NCBI RefSeq assembly: GCF_015082335.1
Contig: NZ_BLRL01000006.1
Span: forward strand, 62,001 to 126,000
Length of the DNA stretch: 64,000 nucleotides
Direction: 5' to 3'
Origin: Moritella sp. F3
GTDB lineage: Bacteria; Pseudomonadota; Gammaproteobacteria; Enterobacterales; Moritellaceae
Of this stretch, positions 1-8,131 are shown piece by piece. Position numbers and translations under genes: made by a program. The first letter of the stretch is position 1. The number at the start of each line of letters is the position of its first letter. The notes under the pieces were generated by a model. It had not been told where the DNA came from and ran no database searches. It saw only the letters and a program-made list of their open reading frames with translations.

Positions 1-1
1 T

Positions 2-94
2 CTGGATACATTGGAACTTTTGCTTTACAAGATAAAAAAAGGTAATAAGAAAATTGATTTGCCAGATCATCTTTTGCCGGAAAGTCTTAAGTAG
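2..94 (+). CDS. 3' end of an unidentified gene cut by the window edge
   Basis: An open frame enters from the left edge and stops at TAG 92-94. The visible residues read LDTLELLLYKIKKGNKK and end in ...LPDHLLPESLK. The composition is protein-like (amphipathic Leu/Lys helix, then a Pro-rich tail). Only 30 residues are visible, so no family can be named. A non-coding origin cannot be excluded. Confidence 0.4.
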   Translation: MDTLELLLYKIKKGNKKIDLPDHLLPESLK

Positions 95-162
95 TCTAAA
101 CCGAATTAGCTGCTTGATTGTATTTATATTGCATGTTTGTTTTAAAAAATTGGCACTAATAA

Positions 163-345
163 GATTGGGTATATGAGCAAAATACGTTTCGAGGAAGTAC
201 TCATTTTATCGGCATAGCAGTTTCTTTCACTGGCCTTACATTTGGATGGACGGGTATACAACAGCTTAGTGAATCAATAGTAATGGGAAGGGACATTCAA
301 AACGATTTGTATATTAATGATAGGGCGTTCGGAAGCGTGTCCTAA
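163..345 (+). other. Start-less open frame, possible remnant of a small membrane protein
   Basis: This frame has no stop between 163 and TAA 343-345 and reads ...HFIGIAVSFTGLTFGWTGIQ..., a plausible membrane helix. It has no ATG, GTG or TTG start upstream of the helix. An ATG at 173 lies in another frame and stops after 14 codons, so a frameshifted remnant is possible. Otherwise 95-404 holds nothing I can support. Confidence 0.2.
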
Positions 346-404
346 AAAGTCTATGACTGAAGAATCGTAGATGTTCCATGCTATAAAAATTGTGGGGTTT
401 TAAA

Positions 405-800
405 TTGACGGTACAAGAGATTTATAAAACATTCTCTGAGGCTTCAACTGCAGCGGCAATTTTGCAAATAAAATCGTCAAATGATTATGCCTTTCGGCAT
501 GAATTGGACCCTCGATTACCAGCATCTCCTGATAAATATTTCAAAGATTTCAAGGCTGAGGGTGGCTGGCTTACTTTTCTGTACAAAAGAAAATCACAAA
601 AATACGAGACATTTGAACAAGCGTCAAATGCTTCAGTCATTGAGTTATCCATCAAGTCTGGCAGATCTTACGAGCATGAATATAAAGCTGATCCTAAATT
701 GCCGTGTCGTCCCGATCTATTTTATCCGGATTTTGAAGTTAAAGGTGGTTGGGACGTTTTTTTAAGAGAGGTAAATAAAGCAGACTTACGGAGTGATTAA
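405..800 (+). CDS. Two-unit GGW-repeat protein, short paralogue of the next gene
   Basis: This is a 131-residue protein made of two repeats of about 57 residues. Each runs YKTF.EAS..A, then DPRLP..P..Y..DF, and ends in GGW..FL. It matches the first two repeats of the nine-repeat protein at 1115. TTG 405 is chosen because both genes share the stretch TAAATTGACGG around the start and the same first residues (LT.Q), although an upstream TTG at 390 is in frame. The repeat resembles the Pfam phage-integrase repeat unit (from memory). No catalytic domain is present. It is either a short paralogue or a truncated duplicate of the larger gene. Confidence 0.7.
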   Translation: MTVQEIYKTFSEASTAAAILQIKSSNDYAFRHELDPRLPASPDKYFKDFKAEGGWLTFLYKRKSQKYETFEQASNASVIELSIKSGRSYEHEYKADPKLPCRPDLFYPDFEVKGGWDVFLREVNKADLRSD

Positions 801-1037
801 TACAATATTTACACTTAACATTTTGTTTGTATTCACTAGGACTTTGTTAGTCAGCTAAAAATTAGATTGGGCTTAAGCTTCTGTCTGGTCACTTTGATTC
901 AGGTGGTAACGACAGGCCTTAAATCAGAAATGTAAAAGAACAAATATAAATTACAAAAAGTGTAATTACCGAATGAGATAAGTCTCATCGCATTATGAAC
1001 CGACTTTGATTGATTATGTTTGACTTAAGTAAGAATG

Positions 1038-1061
1038 AAAAGGCTTTCAAAGCCTTTTTTA
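1038..1061 (+). terminator. Rho-independent terminator
   Basis: Arms AAAGGCTTT and AAAGCCTTT are followed by a T run. The sequence before the hairpin (..CATTATGA.C..) and the GTACTAAGTAC just after it resemble those around the terminator at 4571, so hairpin and flanks form a repeated intergenic module. The rest of 801-1037 holds no gene I can support. Confidence 0.75.
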
Positions 1062-1075
1062 TTGCGCTATCATCC

Positions 1076-1086
1076 GTACTAAGTAC
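1076..1086. promoter_or_regulatory. Palindrome GTACTAAGTAC next to a -10-like box
   Basis: This is one of five GTACTNRGTAC palindromes in the window. TATTAT starts two bases after it, and the TTG start of the nine-repeat gene is 29 bp downstream. A repressor or activator site at that gene's promoter is a reasonable inference. Confidence 0.45.
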
Positions 1087-1114
1087 ATATTATGTGAAGA
1101 CTTGAGGTTATAAA

Positions 1115-2737
1115 TTGACGGAACAAATAAAGTATAAAACCTTCACTGAGGCATCGGCTGCGGCAGCAATCCTTCAAATTAAATCTTCTAACGATTATGC
1201 CCGTCGGCACAATTTGGACCCGCAATTACCGAAATCCCCTGGCACATATTACAAAGATTTCAAAACAGAGGGAGGCTGGCTTACTTTCCTGTATAAAAGG
1301 AGATCACAAAAATATAAAACGTTCGAACTAGCCTCTAATGCAGCAGGGCTTAAACTAAAAATTAAAACAGGTTTAACTTATGAATCTGAATATAAAGCAG
1401 ACCCTAAATTGCCCTCTCGGCCTGATTTATTCTATCCCGATTTTGAAGAGAAAGGTGGCTGGGACGCATTATTACACCGTGGTAGCACTGTTAATTACAG
1501 TACTTTTGAGGAGGCTTCTAAAGCAGCCATTAAATTAGATATCAAAAATCCACGGCAATATCGCGATAAAAGTAAATTTAATACAAAACTTCCCTGCTCT
1601 CCCGATAAAGAATACTCTGATTTTGATTCTAAAGGCGGATGGACTAACTTCCTAAATCTGCCCGTGATATACACTTATGAAGAAGCATCAAACGCGGTAG
1701 TTAAACTAGGCATTGAAACTTACGAGCAATATAAAACTGTGCGTAAACTAGATCCTCGCCTACCAGGTTACCCACACAAGTATTATGATAAATTCATCAA
1801 ACTAGGTGGTTGGCGACCATTTGCACGAAAAGCTTTCTACAAGACATTCTTTGAAGCTTCAGCTGCTGCGGTTAAACTTAATATTTATGATTACGACGAT
1901 TACAAGATCAATTATAAAAAAGACCCTCAGTTGCACTCTTCACCTAGTTTTTTTTATGAAGACTTTGCTAAACGGGGTGGTTGGGATAACTTTTTAAAGC
2001 GTAAGGGTAAGTACAATTATAATACAGCATCCGAAGCTGCAAAAAAATTAGGTATTGTGGATTATTATGATTACGTGAATAGATATAAAGAAGACCGCCG
2101 GTTGCCAAGATTCCCATCAACTTATTTTGAAAAATTTGATAAGTTAGGTGGTTGGGAACGTTTCTTACAATTAGATAAGTACAATTACCAAGAAGCATCA
2201 AAAGCAGTTTTAAAACTTGGAGTTGATAGTGCTGTACGTTACGAAACCATGAGAATAAGTGATCCTCGTTTACCAGTTGAACCTAAATGTTATTATCTAA
2301 ATTTTACTAAACTGGGTGGTTGGGATAGTTTTTTACAAAAATGTACTAAATATTCATCGTTCCGTAAGGCGTCCATTGCAGCAACGAAACTTGGTATTGT
2401 ATCTGCTTCAGACTATACATCTGTAGACCTCGATGGCAAGCTAAAATATAAACAAGACCCACTCTTACCTAGTAATCCGAAACTCTATTATAAACATTTC
2501 AAAAAACTAGGTGGTTGGAATAAGTTTCTAAAGCAGACAGGGAAATATACGTTACTACATGAGGCATCAAATGCAGCAGTTAAACTTGGCATTAAGACGG
2601 CATCGGATTATTTAATTAAAGATAGTGATGGAATTCAAAAGTACAAGCAAGATCCTCGGCTACCTGCTAGTCCACAACAATATTTTAATGACTTTAAACT
2701 GAACGGGGGTTGGAAAACCTTCTTGCAAAAACATTAA
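1115..2737 (+). CDS. Nine-unit GGW tandem-repeat protein
   Basis: The 540-residue protein consists of nine tandem units of 55-65 residues with no other domain. The unit is Y.TF.EAS.AA.KLGI....DY...YK.DPRLP..P..YY.DF...GGW..FL. Units 8 and 9 carry an extra D(S/L)DG insertion of about eight residues before the KYKQDP segment. The start is TTG 1115, as in the paralogue at 405; no ATG in frame precedes the first unit. The unit resembles the Pfam phage-integrase repeat unit, usually found attached to integrases, but no recombinase motif is present here. It has no signal peptide or membrane segment, so it is probably cytoplasmic. The palindrome GTACTAAGTAC lies just upstream. Confidence 0.85.
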   Translation: MTEQIKYKTFTEASAAAAILQIKSSNDYARRHNLDPQLPKSPGTYYKDFKTEGGWLTFLYKRRSQKYKTFELASNAAGLKLKIKTGLTYESEYKADPKLPSRPDLFYPDFEEKGGWDALLHRGSTVNYSTFEEASKAAIKLDIKNPRQYRDKSKFNTKLPCSPDKEYSDFDSKGGWTNFLNLPVIYTYEEASNAVVKLGIETYEQYKTVRKLDPRLPGYPHKYYDKFIKLGGWRPFARKAFYKTFFEASAAAVKLNIYDYDDYKINYKKDPQLHSSPSFFYEDFAKRGGWDNFLKRKGKYNYNTASEAAKKLGIVDYYDYVNRYKEDRRLPRFPSTYFEKFDKLGGWERFLQLDKYNYQEASKAVLKLGVDSAVRYETMRISDPRLPVEPKCYYLNFTKLGGWDSFLQKCTKYSSFRKASIAATKLGIVSASDYTSVDLDGKLKYKQDPLLPSNPKLYYKHFKKLGGWNKFLKQTGKYTLLHEASNAAVKLGIKTASDYLIKDSDGIQKYKQDPRLPASPQQYFNDFKLNGGWKTFLQKH

Positions 2738-2851
2738 TAAACTTTCGTAATTTAACAAAGTTATATAGTCAATTTGTATTAATTATGTAAATAAATAATG
2801 GTTAACACTATGACTAATTAGTTCCAACAAAACACACATATGGAGTAATTT

Positions 2852-3376
2852 ATGAGTGAAGTACTAGCAACCGTTACTTTTAGTGACGGGCAATTGAAAT
2901 ACACTAAGTTCTCTACAGCATTCAAATGCTGTGACGGTGAGCTATTCGAAACAGGTGAGGCCGCTCTGAATAAAGTGTCAATCCCTGGTAGTAAATCAGA
3001 AATACATACAAACTTGAAATTTGTTAATATTTCAGTATCTGGATTTGATAGCTGGATTGGTATTGCAACTGAAAACAATCTACTCGTCTCTAAAACACCC
3101 TTTGGTATTGAGTCAATTAATCAACAATTTGAGGGCGTTGTTGTTGAACACTTAATGCACCTAAATAAGACAGGGCCTTCTGGGCAGGTTCAATGTGGTG
3201 TTCAGATGCCAACAAAACCATTAAAAAAATATATTTTTGATGAATCATTATCTTGTTTAGCTCAATTTAAAGGGCATGTATTTTCTAAAAAAAATCCATT
3301 TGAATTAGGTCAGAAAAAAAAGCTATGTATAGATTGCTTAACCTCAATTGACGTGACGAATGTGGCTAATAATTAG
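2852..3376 (+). CDS. Hypothetical protein with conserved-looking cysteines
   Basis: A 174-residue soluble protein that I do not recognise. ATG 2852 follows GGAG with good spacing. It has CC near residue 26 and an FxxGQKKKLCIDCL segment at the C-terminus, so a small metal site is possible. It ends 13 bp before the lipoprotein gene and probably forms a two-gene operon with it. Confidence 0.65.
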   Translation: MSEVLATVTFSDGQLKYTKFSTAFKCCDGELFETGEAALNKVSIPGSKSEIHTNLKFVNISVSGFDSWIGIATENNLLVSKTPFGIESINQQFEGVVVEHLMHLNKTGPSGQVQCGVQMPTKPLKKYIFDESLSCLAQFKGHVFSKKNPFELGQKKKLCIDCLTSIDVTNVANN

Positions 3377-3389
3377 GGGATCAATTTAA

Positions 3390-4493
3390 ATGGTGAAAAA
3401 GACTTTGGTATGTTCGGTAGTAGCTATCATATTAATGACAACATTGACCGGCTGTAAAAAAAGAACTGAATATTTCCCTAATGCACCGGAGGATGTAACA
3501 TTCTCAGAACCTTTTGTTGTTGAGTTACCTGCAGAGTCTTCCTATGCAGAAAAACGAAAGTTTATTGACATAAATTGTGATGGTATTGAAGACATGCTTG
3601 AAGTACGTGATACCAAGATTTGGTCACAGGAATATGAGGCTACTGTCTTTTTAGGTGAGAAAAATAAAGATGGTTATCTGCAGTTTACTTCCAATGGAAT
3701 GTACAGCTTCAAATTACCGATGGAAAAATCATGGGCGAGTACCATGACCAAAATTGATTCAGCAGATGTAAACGGTGATGGGTGTGGCGATTTGGTCTTC
3801 ACTGAATATAAAGCAGGGTTTTCAGAAGACACTTATATTGCAAAAATTGCGCTTAATCAAGGTGATGGTAAAACCTTTAAATTTGCCACAGAACAGATCA
3901 CAGAAACCATTCCACTTGAAGAAGTGATATTAAGATTCATTGATTTGTTTGATACCTCATCGCAAGAAGATCTAGCTTCATACTTCACAATGGATTGGTC
4001 TGATGCCAATGGGGATGGTAGGGATGATCTACATTTATTCTGGAAAAGTAACCGAGATTTGTATGGGAGTGTTTTACTATCAATGGATGTAGAACATGCC
4101 TTGTCTGAGTTTGCCTTTGGTAATGAACGTGAATTTATTTTAAATAATTTTTTGGTATCTCGTAATGGGGGAACTTACACAGTTCGTCGACTTGATACTG
4201 AAGATTTTAATGGTGATGGGATAGGGGATTTAATTCTTCATTCCAATTCAGGTACTAGGATCGACCTTTCACCTGCTCTAGGCAAAATTGATGGTGACAG
4301 TTTAAACTACACGGTCAATAAAATGAGTAGTGGTACGGGAGCTGATTTAGATTTCTTCTCTTTTGAAAAAATAGATACGTTTGATGTTAACTTTGATTCT
4401 TGTGCTGATTACGTTCACTTAGGTGTTCTTGAGACTAAAGGTAAAAAGAACAAGTCGGTAGGTGTATATAAACTAGCAAGTTGCAATAACTAA
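3390..4493 (+). CDS. FG-GAP/VCBS-type repeat lipoprotein
   Basis: A 367-residue lipoprotein. The first 22 residues are a lipoprotein signal ending in the lipobox LTGC. The mature part carries calcium-loop-like repeats: DINCDGIED, DVNGDGCGD, DANGDGRDD, DFNGDGIGD and a degenerate DVNFDSCAD. They are spaced like blades of an FG-GAP/VCBS beta-propeller. Such proteins are usually exported and bind Ca2+ in the DxNxDGxxD loops. It lies 13 bp after the preceding gene behind a GGGGA Shine-Dalgarno site, and a strong terminator follows at 4571. Ligand and role are unknown. Confidence 0.85.
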   Translation: MVKKTLVCSVVAIILMTTLTGCKKRTEYFPNAPEDVTFSEPFVVELPAESSYAEKRKFIDINCDGIEDMLEVRDTKIWSQEYEATVFLGEKNKDGYLQFTSNGMYSFKLPMEKSWASTMTKIDSADVNGDGCGDLVFTEYKAGFSEDTYIAKIALNQGDGKTFKFATEQITETIPLEEVILRFIDLFDTSSQEDLASYFTMDWSDANGDGRDDLHLFWKSNRDLYGSVLLSMDVEHALSEFAFGNEREFILNNFLVSRNGGTYTVRRLDTEDFNGDGIGDLILHSNSGTRIDLSPALGKIDGDSLNYTVNKMSSGTGADLDFFSFEKIDTFDVNFDSCADYVHLGVLETKGKKNKSVGVYKLASCNN

Positions 4494-4570
4494 ATGATCT
4501 TACCTAATTGGATATGCCTTATCACATTATGAGCATGCTCAGTTGAACGTTATTGATAACAAAGAATTAT

Positions 4571-4595
4571 AAAAGGCTTTTAAAGCCTTTTTTTA
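4571..4595 (+). terminator. Rho-independent terminator
   Basis: Arms AAAGGCTTT and AAAGCCTTT with a T7 run. It ends the lipoprotein operon and is near-identical to the terminator at 1038. Confidence 0.85.
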
Positions 4596-4608
4596 TAAGA
4601 TAGTATTG

Positions 4609-4619
4609 GTACTCGGTAC
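4609..4619. promoter_or_regulatory. Palindrome GTACTCGGTAC
   Basis: Second member of the GTACTNRGTAC family. It lies just after the terminator and 77 bp before the P-loop gene at 4696, matching the terminator-palindrome-gene layout at 1038-1115. Confidence 0.45.
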
Positions 4620-4695
4620 GCTGGCATGACGATTCATTGATTCTATTTACGTTAGTTATCGATACTGTAATATTTCATAAAAATGGAAACTTTAA

Positions 4696-5184
4696 ATGCA
4701 AGAAAGACCTATCTCAATTTCAGGTACAACCGTTCACTTCCACGCATGGGATCATGATACAGTCAATCATAAGTATGATTTTAAGAAAGATGTTCAGATG
4801 CTTAGCACTATCATATCTAATTTATTTATAACTAATTCTGGCAAGCTTATATGTATTGAGGGCCAGTCTGGTTCGGGTAAATCCGCTTTTGCAAAAGTGC
4901 TAGAAAGTACTGGCGTGAAATGTAAACTTATCGATGTATTTATATCAGGGAAAACAGTAGAACCGGTTGCACCTAAAATTGAAGATGCGAGTGTGACGTA
5001 TATAATCGATGATGCCTCGTATGCTGAAGTTGAGGTGTTTTCTAAAGCGATTAGTCATGTGAAGGCTGGTGGTTGTATTGTTTTACTCTTGGAATCAATC
5101 AGTGAAGTGCAAGAGGCTTTAGAGCTTGACGCCGTGCCAGTATATTTCAAGTTAAACCGCAGTGGTTTATCGAAATTAATTTAA
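4696..5184 (+). CDS. Small P-loop NTPase
   Basis: A 162-residue protein with Walker A GQSGSGKS (residues 56-63) and a Walker B-like TYIIDDAS (101-108). The N-terminal 50 residues are Asp/His-rich without a known motif. It is short for an ATPase: no arginine finger or sensor motifs are visible and the C-terminus stops soon after the expected beta-4 strand. A nucleotide-binding regulator or a degenerate AAA-like protein are alternatives. The Shine-Dalgarno site is weak (GGAAA). The next frame at 5196 may be a translationally linked partner. Confidence 0.6.
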   Translation: MQERPISISGTTVHFHAWDHDTVNHKYDFKKDVQMLSTIISNLFITNSGKLICIEGQSGSGKSAFAKVLESTGVKCKLIDVFISGKTVEPVAPKIEDASVTYIIDDASYAEVEVFSKAISHVKAGGCIVLLLESISEVQEALELDAVPVYFKLNRSGLSKLI

Positions 5185-5195
5185 TCGAGGTTTTC

Positions 5196-5445
5196 ATTAT
5201 ATCTAATCCTTGGACGTTAAAATGGGGGGGGGGCTGCATTTAACCAAGTAGATACTGGCTTTGTTTTACGCATTGAACGAGAATCTGAAATTACTCTTGA
5301 AAAGTTTATAGAGGGTGAACATAAACGAATTGATAAGCTTTCTGAAAAATACAAGACCAGCAATGAGCTAGATACCCAGTCGCATCGATTGACAAGGCCT
5401 ATTTGGGGTTCTAAGATTTGGTCAAACTTACTTCTAAAATTTTAG
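5196..5445 (+). pseudogene. Open frame interrupted at a G10 tract
   Basis: From 5233 to TAG 5443-5445 an open frame encodes AAFNQVDTGFVLRIERE...IWSNLLLKF, with protein-like composition. The tract of ten G at 5224-5233 separates it from every start. With nine or twelve G it joins NPWTLKWGG..., beginning near ATT 5196 behind a GAGG site. With eight or eleven G it joins ATG 5222. As written it is out of frame. It could be a phase-variable gene, a dead gene or a homopolymer sequencing error. Confidence 0.45.
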
Positions 5446-5473
5446 TCATGATACCAACTGAATTCTAATTCAA

Positions 5474-5496
5474 ACAATCACAATCACAATCACAAT
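5474..5496 (+). repeat. Hexanucleotide repeat ACAATC, 3.8 copies
   Basis: A perfect short tandem repeat 20-43 bp upstream of the secreted-protein gene at 5517, in its promoter/leader. Its copy number could change promoter or leader spacing. Confidence 0.75.
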
Positions 5497-5516
5497 ATAT
5501 AATATTAAGGGCTTTT

Positions 5517-5975
5517 ATGTTTAAGATAAAATTTAGTGTCGTAGGGATCTTACTTTCATCACTAGCATTTGGTGTCTCTGCAAAAACAGCGGACCAAATA
5601 GAACAAGATGGTTTTTATTTGGCGATGGAGTCAATGAACCCGAAAGGTGCGCATTATACGCGTGTGTATCAGCGGATGATTGAAAATAAATGTAAGAATC
5701 AGTTAAGTATTGATGATCTCACTGGTACTGGTTTCGCAAGTGTTGTCGCAGCGTTCGAAGTATCGGGCTTGATGGAACGGCCAACAATTCATGGTTACAC
5801 AGGATTACCAATGACGGTTGGGGTATTAGCTGCAGACGCAATAAATTGCGATAATTATGGCGCCCCATTTAATGCGCTTCTTTCAAACTCATTAATAAAG
5901 CAAGAGTATCCGAAGTTCTCAGCATTTTTATCTACATGGAATACAGTATCTTTTAAACAACAAACCAAAAGCTAA
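5517..5975 (+). CDS. Small exported protein, unknown
   Basis: A 152-residue protein with a Sec signal peptide: KIK, then the hydrophobic FSVVGILLSSLAFGV and cleavage after SA-K or ASAK near residue 22. The mature domain has two cysteines (near 58 and 118) that could form a disulphide in the periplasm. ATG 5517 follows AAGGG with ideal spacing. I do not recognise the family. The ACAATC repeat upstream may affect expression. Confidence 0.7.
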   Translation: MFKIKFSVVGILLSSLAFGVSAKTADQIEQDGFYLAMESMNPKGAHYTRVYQRMIENKCKNQLSIDDLTGTGFASVVAAFEVSGLMERPTIHGYTGLPMTVGVLAADAINCDNYGAPFNALLSNSLIKQEYPKFSAFLSTWNTVSFKQQTKS

Positions 5976-5982
5976 TACATCG

Positions 5983-6171
5983 TTACTTATTGGTATTGCC
6001 CTCTCCAAATGTACCGTGCCGCTCATGCATTTTGTCTAGGGCTATTTTACCGCGCCTCAACGCACGTAAAGCGTGCGAATTTAGATTGCCCTCCCTGACT
6101 TGGCAAGTAAACTGTTTTGCATCTTTGCCACTTAATTTAAAACCGCCGAATACACTAGACTTGATGTTCAT
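5983..6171 (-). CDS. Small conserved protein with FGGFKLSGKDA motif
   Basis: A 62-residue basic protein beginning MNIKSSVFGGFKLSGKDA. ATG at 6171 follows AAGGTATCAAC, a good Shine-Dalgarno site. The same layout (IKSS.FG..LTGEDA..F) appears in the frameshifted gene at 7945, which supports this one as real coding sequence. It ends 8 bp from the oppositely oriented gene at 5517. Function is unknown. Confidence 0.65.
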   Translation of the reverse strand: MNIKSSVFGGFKLSGKDAKQFTCQVREGNLNSHALRALRRGKIALDKMHERHGTFGEGNTNK

Positions 6172-6223
6172 GTTGATACCTTAAATTTAGACTGGTTCGA
6201 GAGGTTTGGTTATTGCAAACCGT

Positions 6224-6736
6224 CTAATTTATTAACTTTTGATTATCAAATACGCATAGTACACTTTGGGTACTTTTTAGATTAATCTCTTTGCATTCGA
6301 AATTAATGTTATGGATCTCTGACATTTCAAAAAACTGTTCGTAGTTAATTCCGGAAAAATGAACATAGGTTGTCGCACCTAATGTTGTGATCCCAGGTAA
6401 GGCAGTCAGTACAAGCTCCTCATTACCAGTTAAAATGGTGTTTACTGTTAATAAATTATCATTGATGGAAAACCCGTTCTCATCTGGCACCAATTTGATC
6501 GTACCAGATTCTTGAAACTCGACATATTGACGTTGATTCCATGATAAATGCTTTGTAGTTACCGTATTCATCTCGGTGTCAGTCCATAATGGCGTATCTA
6601 ATGGAGACTTGTTATCTTCTACGATTATTGACCCCACCTCATTGTCCGAACAACCCGAGACAAATAGCGTTCCGATGATAAAGGGGACCAATACTGATTT
6701 TACTATTTCTTTACTCATTACTATTTCTTTACTCAT
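6224..6736 (-). CDS. Putative lipoprotein
   Basis: A protein of about 170 residues with a lipoprotein signal ending VSGC (cysteine near residue 29), then an acidic Ser/Asp-rich mature domain of unknown family. Two in-frame ATGs (6736 and 6718) arise from an 18-bp tandem duplication that repeats MSKEIV. Either could be used, and the second gives a more typical signal length. Probably tethered to the inner or outer membrane. Confidence 0.7.
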   Translation of the reverse strand: MSKEIVMSKEIVKSVLVPFIIGTLFVSGCSDNEVGSIIVEDNKSPLDTPLWTDTEMNTVTTKHLSWNQRQYVEFQESGTIKLVPDENGFSINDNLLTVNTILTGNEELVLTALPGITTLGATTYVHFSGINYEQFFEMSEIHNINFECKEINLKSTQSVLCVFDNQKLIN

Positions 6737-6744
6737 TACTATTT
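6702..6744. repeat. 18-bp tandem duplication over a start codon
   Basis: The unit ACTATTTCTTTACTCATT occurs twice in tandem (6702-6719, 6720-6737) with a partial third copy. It duplicates the start codon and first six codons of the minus-strand lipoprotein gene without breaking the frame. Confidence 0.85.
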
Positions 6745-6882
6745 AAACTCACGGTTATAGTTAATGGTCTTCAGTTATGAATGACTCCCTATGACATGGT
6801 ATTAACTGTTTGCAGATCTTAATACCCGTCGTACATAGAATTATGTTTTAAGCTCTTCTTATTTGGTAGGTCCACATGAAGG

Positions 6883-7770
6883 CTAAAATTCTACACCAAA
6901 CATCATTTGTGTTAACGGTGAGCCCAATATCATATAAAGCCAACCAGAGGCAGCTAAGAATGGACCGAATGGATATTGTTTATCTTTCAGTTTAACTTTG
7001 TTTGAATAGACAGCCAGTAATATGAATGTAAATCCAAACGCGATCGACAGAGATATGATAACTAAAAGGGATTGCCAGCCAAACCAGGCGCCGAGAGCAG
7101 CAAACAATTTTGCATCCCCATATCCCAAACCATCTTTCTTAAAGATTTTTTCAAATACCCATATAGCGAATAAAAGCACCAGGTAACCAGCAATAGCACC
7201 GGCTATTGCATCGGCAGGGCTAACCCATAAACTATTCATATTTAAAAATAAGCCGCACCAGATTAATGGCAATGTAATTCTATCCGGTAGCAACATTTTG
7301 TCGAAATCTATTGCAGTTAATGCAATTAGGCACCACGTTAGGATTAAACTGAAGATTAAATTAATACTACTTGGTACCGTCATGGCCACAATTACACTTA
7401 AAACTGCAGTTAACAGCTCAACGGTAGGGTAGCGAATAGAAATGTCTGCTTTGCACTTACGACACTGGCCACCTAATACTAGCCAGCTAATCACTGGAAT
7501 ATTGTCTAACGAAGAAAGTTCATATTTGCAATTGGGGCATGCTGATTTTGGTACGGCTAGGTTGAATGGCTTCTCTGTACCTGCAGTTATTTCACCTTCA
7601 TTGACCGTCACATCATAATCCCGGTTCCAATTAGCTTCGATCATGATAGGTAAGCGATATATAACAACGTTTAAAAAGCTGCCCATAACTAACCCGACCA
7701 AACCTGATGTAAACCATAGCGTAGCAGGGAAGTGCTGGAACAACATTGTCAACTCATACATATTTATCAC
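6883..7770 (-). CDS. Type IV prepilin peptidase (PilD/GspO family)
   Basis: A 295-residue inner-membrane aspartic protease. It cleaves the leader of type IV prepilins/pseudopilins and usually N-methylates the new N-terminus. An N-terminal helix with GLVMGSFLNVVIYRLP (near 26-41) is followed by the cytoplasmic zinc domain with CPNC (78-81) and CRKC (103-106), several membrane helices, and both catalytic aspartates: TAID near 155 and GLGYGD near 219. Length is normal for PilD (about 290). No pilin, ATPase or secretin gene is in the window, so it is an orphan here, possibly serving pilins encoded elsewhere. Confidence 0.93.
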   Translation of the reverse strand: MINMYELTMLFQHFPATLWFTSGLVGLVMGSFLNVVIYRLPIMIEANWNRDYDVTVNEGEITAGTEKPFNLAVPKSACPNCKYELSSLDNIPVISWLVLGGQCRKCKADISIRYPTVELLTAVLSVIVAMTVPSSINLIFSLILTWCLIALTAIDFDKMLLPDRITLPLIWCGLFLNMNSLWVSPADAIAGAIAGYLVLLFAIWVFEKIFKKDGLGYGDAKLFAALGAWFGWQSLLVIISLSIAFGFTFILLAVYSNKVKLKDKQYPFGPFLAASGWLYMILGSPLTQMMFGVEF

Positions 7771-7944
7771 CTATATAATATTTTGGATTTAATCGTCTAT
7801 CGCCACTCGGTTTGAGTAACAGATGATACACAACTAAACTCACAAATAGTTGAACGGGTGAATTTCGAAAAAGGTAATGGTATTGCACTTCGCAATCCGG
7901 ATGCTTATACTTTATCCAGTTCTACACTAACGAAAGGTACAGGT

Positions 7945-8117
7945 ATGGCGATTAAAAGTAGTGCATTTGGTTGCACAAGGTTAACGGGTGAAGATGCGAT
8001 CCGGTTTATTGTTCTATGAATGAAGATAAAGCGAACCCCAAAGCTCAGCGTAATCTCATTGAGGGGCGTAAACTGCGTGCTTCTATGCGTGCGTTGCAGA
8101 TAGACAACCAAGGTTAA
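7945..8117 (+). pseudogene. Frameshifted copy of the FGGFKLSGKDA-type small gene
   Basis: ATG 7945 behind AAAGGTACAGGT starts MAIKSSAFGCTRLTGEDA and stops at TGA 8017-8019. A second frame starts at an overlapping ATG (8016) and encodes MNEDKANPKAQRNLIEGRK... to TAA 8115-8117. Joined, they give about 57 residues aligning with the intact 62-residue homologue at 5983. It is probably a one-base frameshift. Translational coupling through the ATGA overlap, or programmed frameshifting, are less likely alternatives. Confidence 0.55.
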
Positions 8118-8131
8118 GCCTTGGTTTTTTT
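8106..8131 (+). terminator. Rho-independent terminator
   Basis: Arms AACCAAGG and CCTTGGTT with a T run, overlapping the last codons of the frameshifted small gene. Between here and 8409 I see no gene. Confidence 0.8.

Noticed and set aside
1115-2737. Tandem DNA repeats resembling a CRISPR array
   Set aside because: The repeats are long (about 170 bp), diverged at DNA level and encode an uninterrupted protein repeat.
7905-8111. Minus-strand frame opposite the frameshifted small gene
   Set aside because: It is the shadow of the 7945-8117 gene, whose homologue at 5983 confirms the coding strand.
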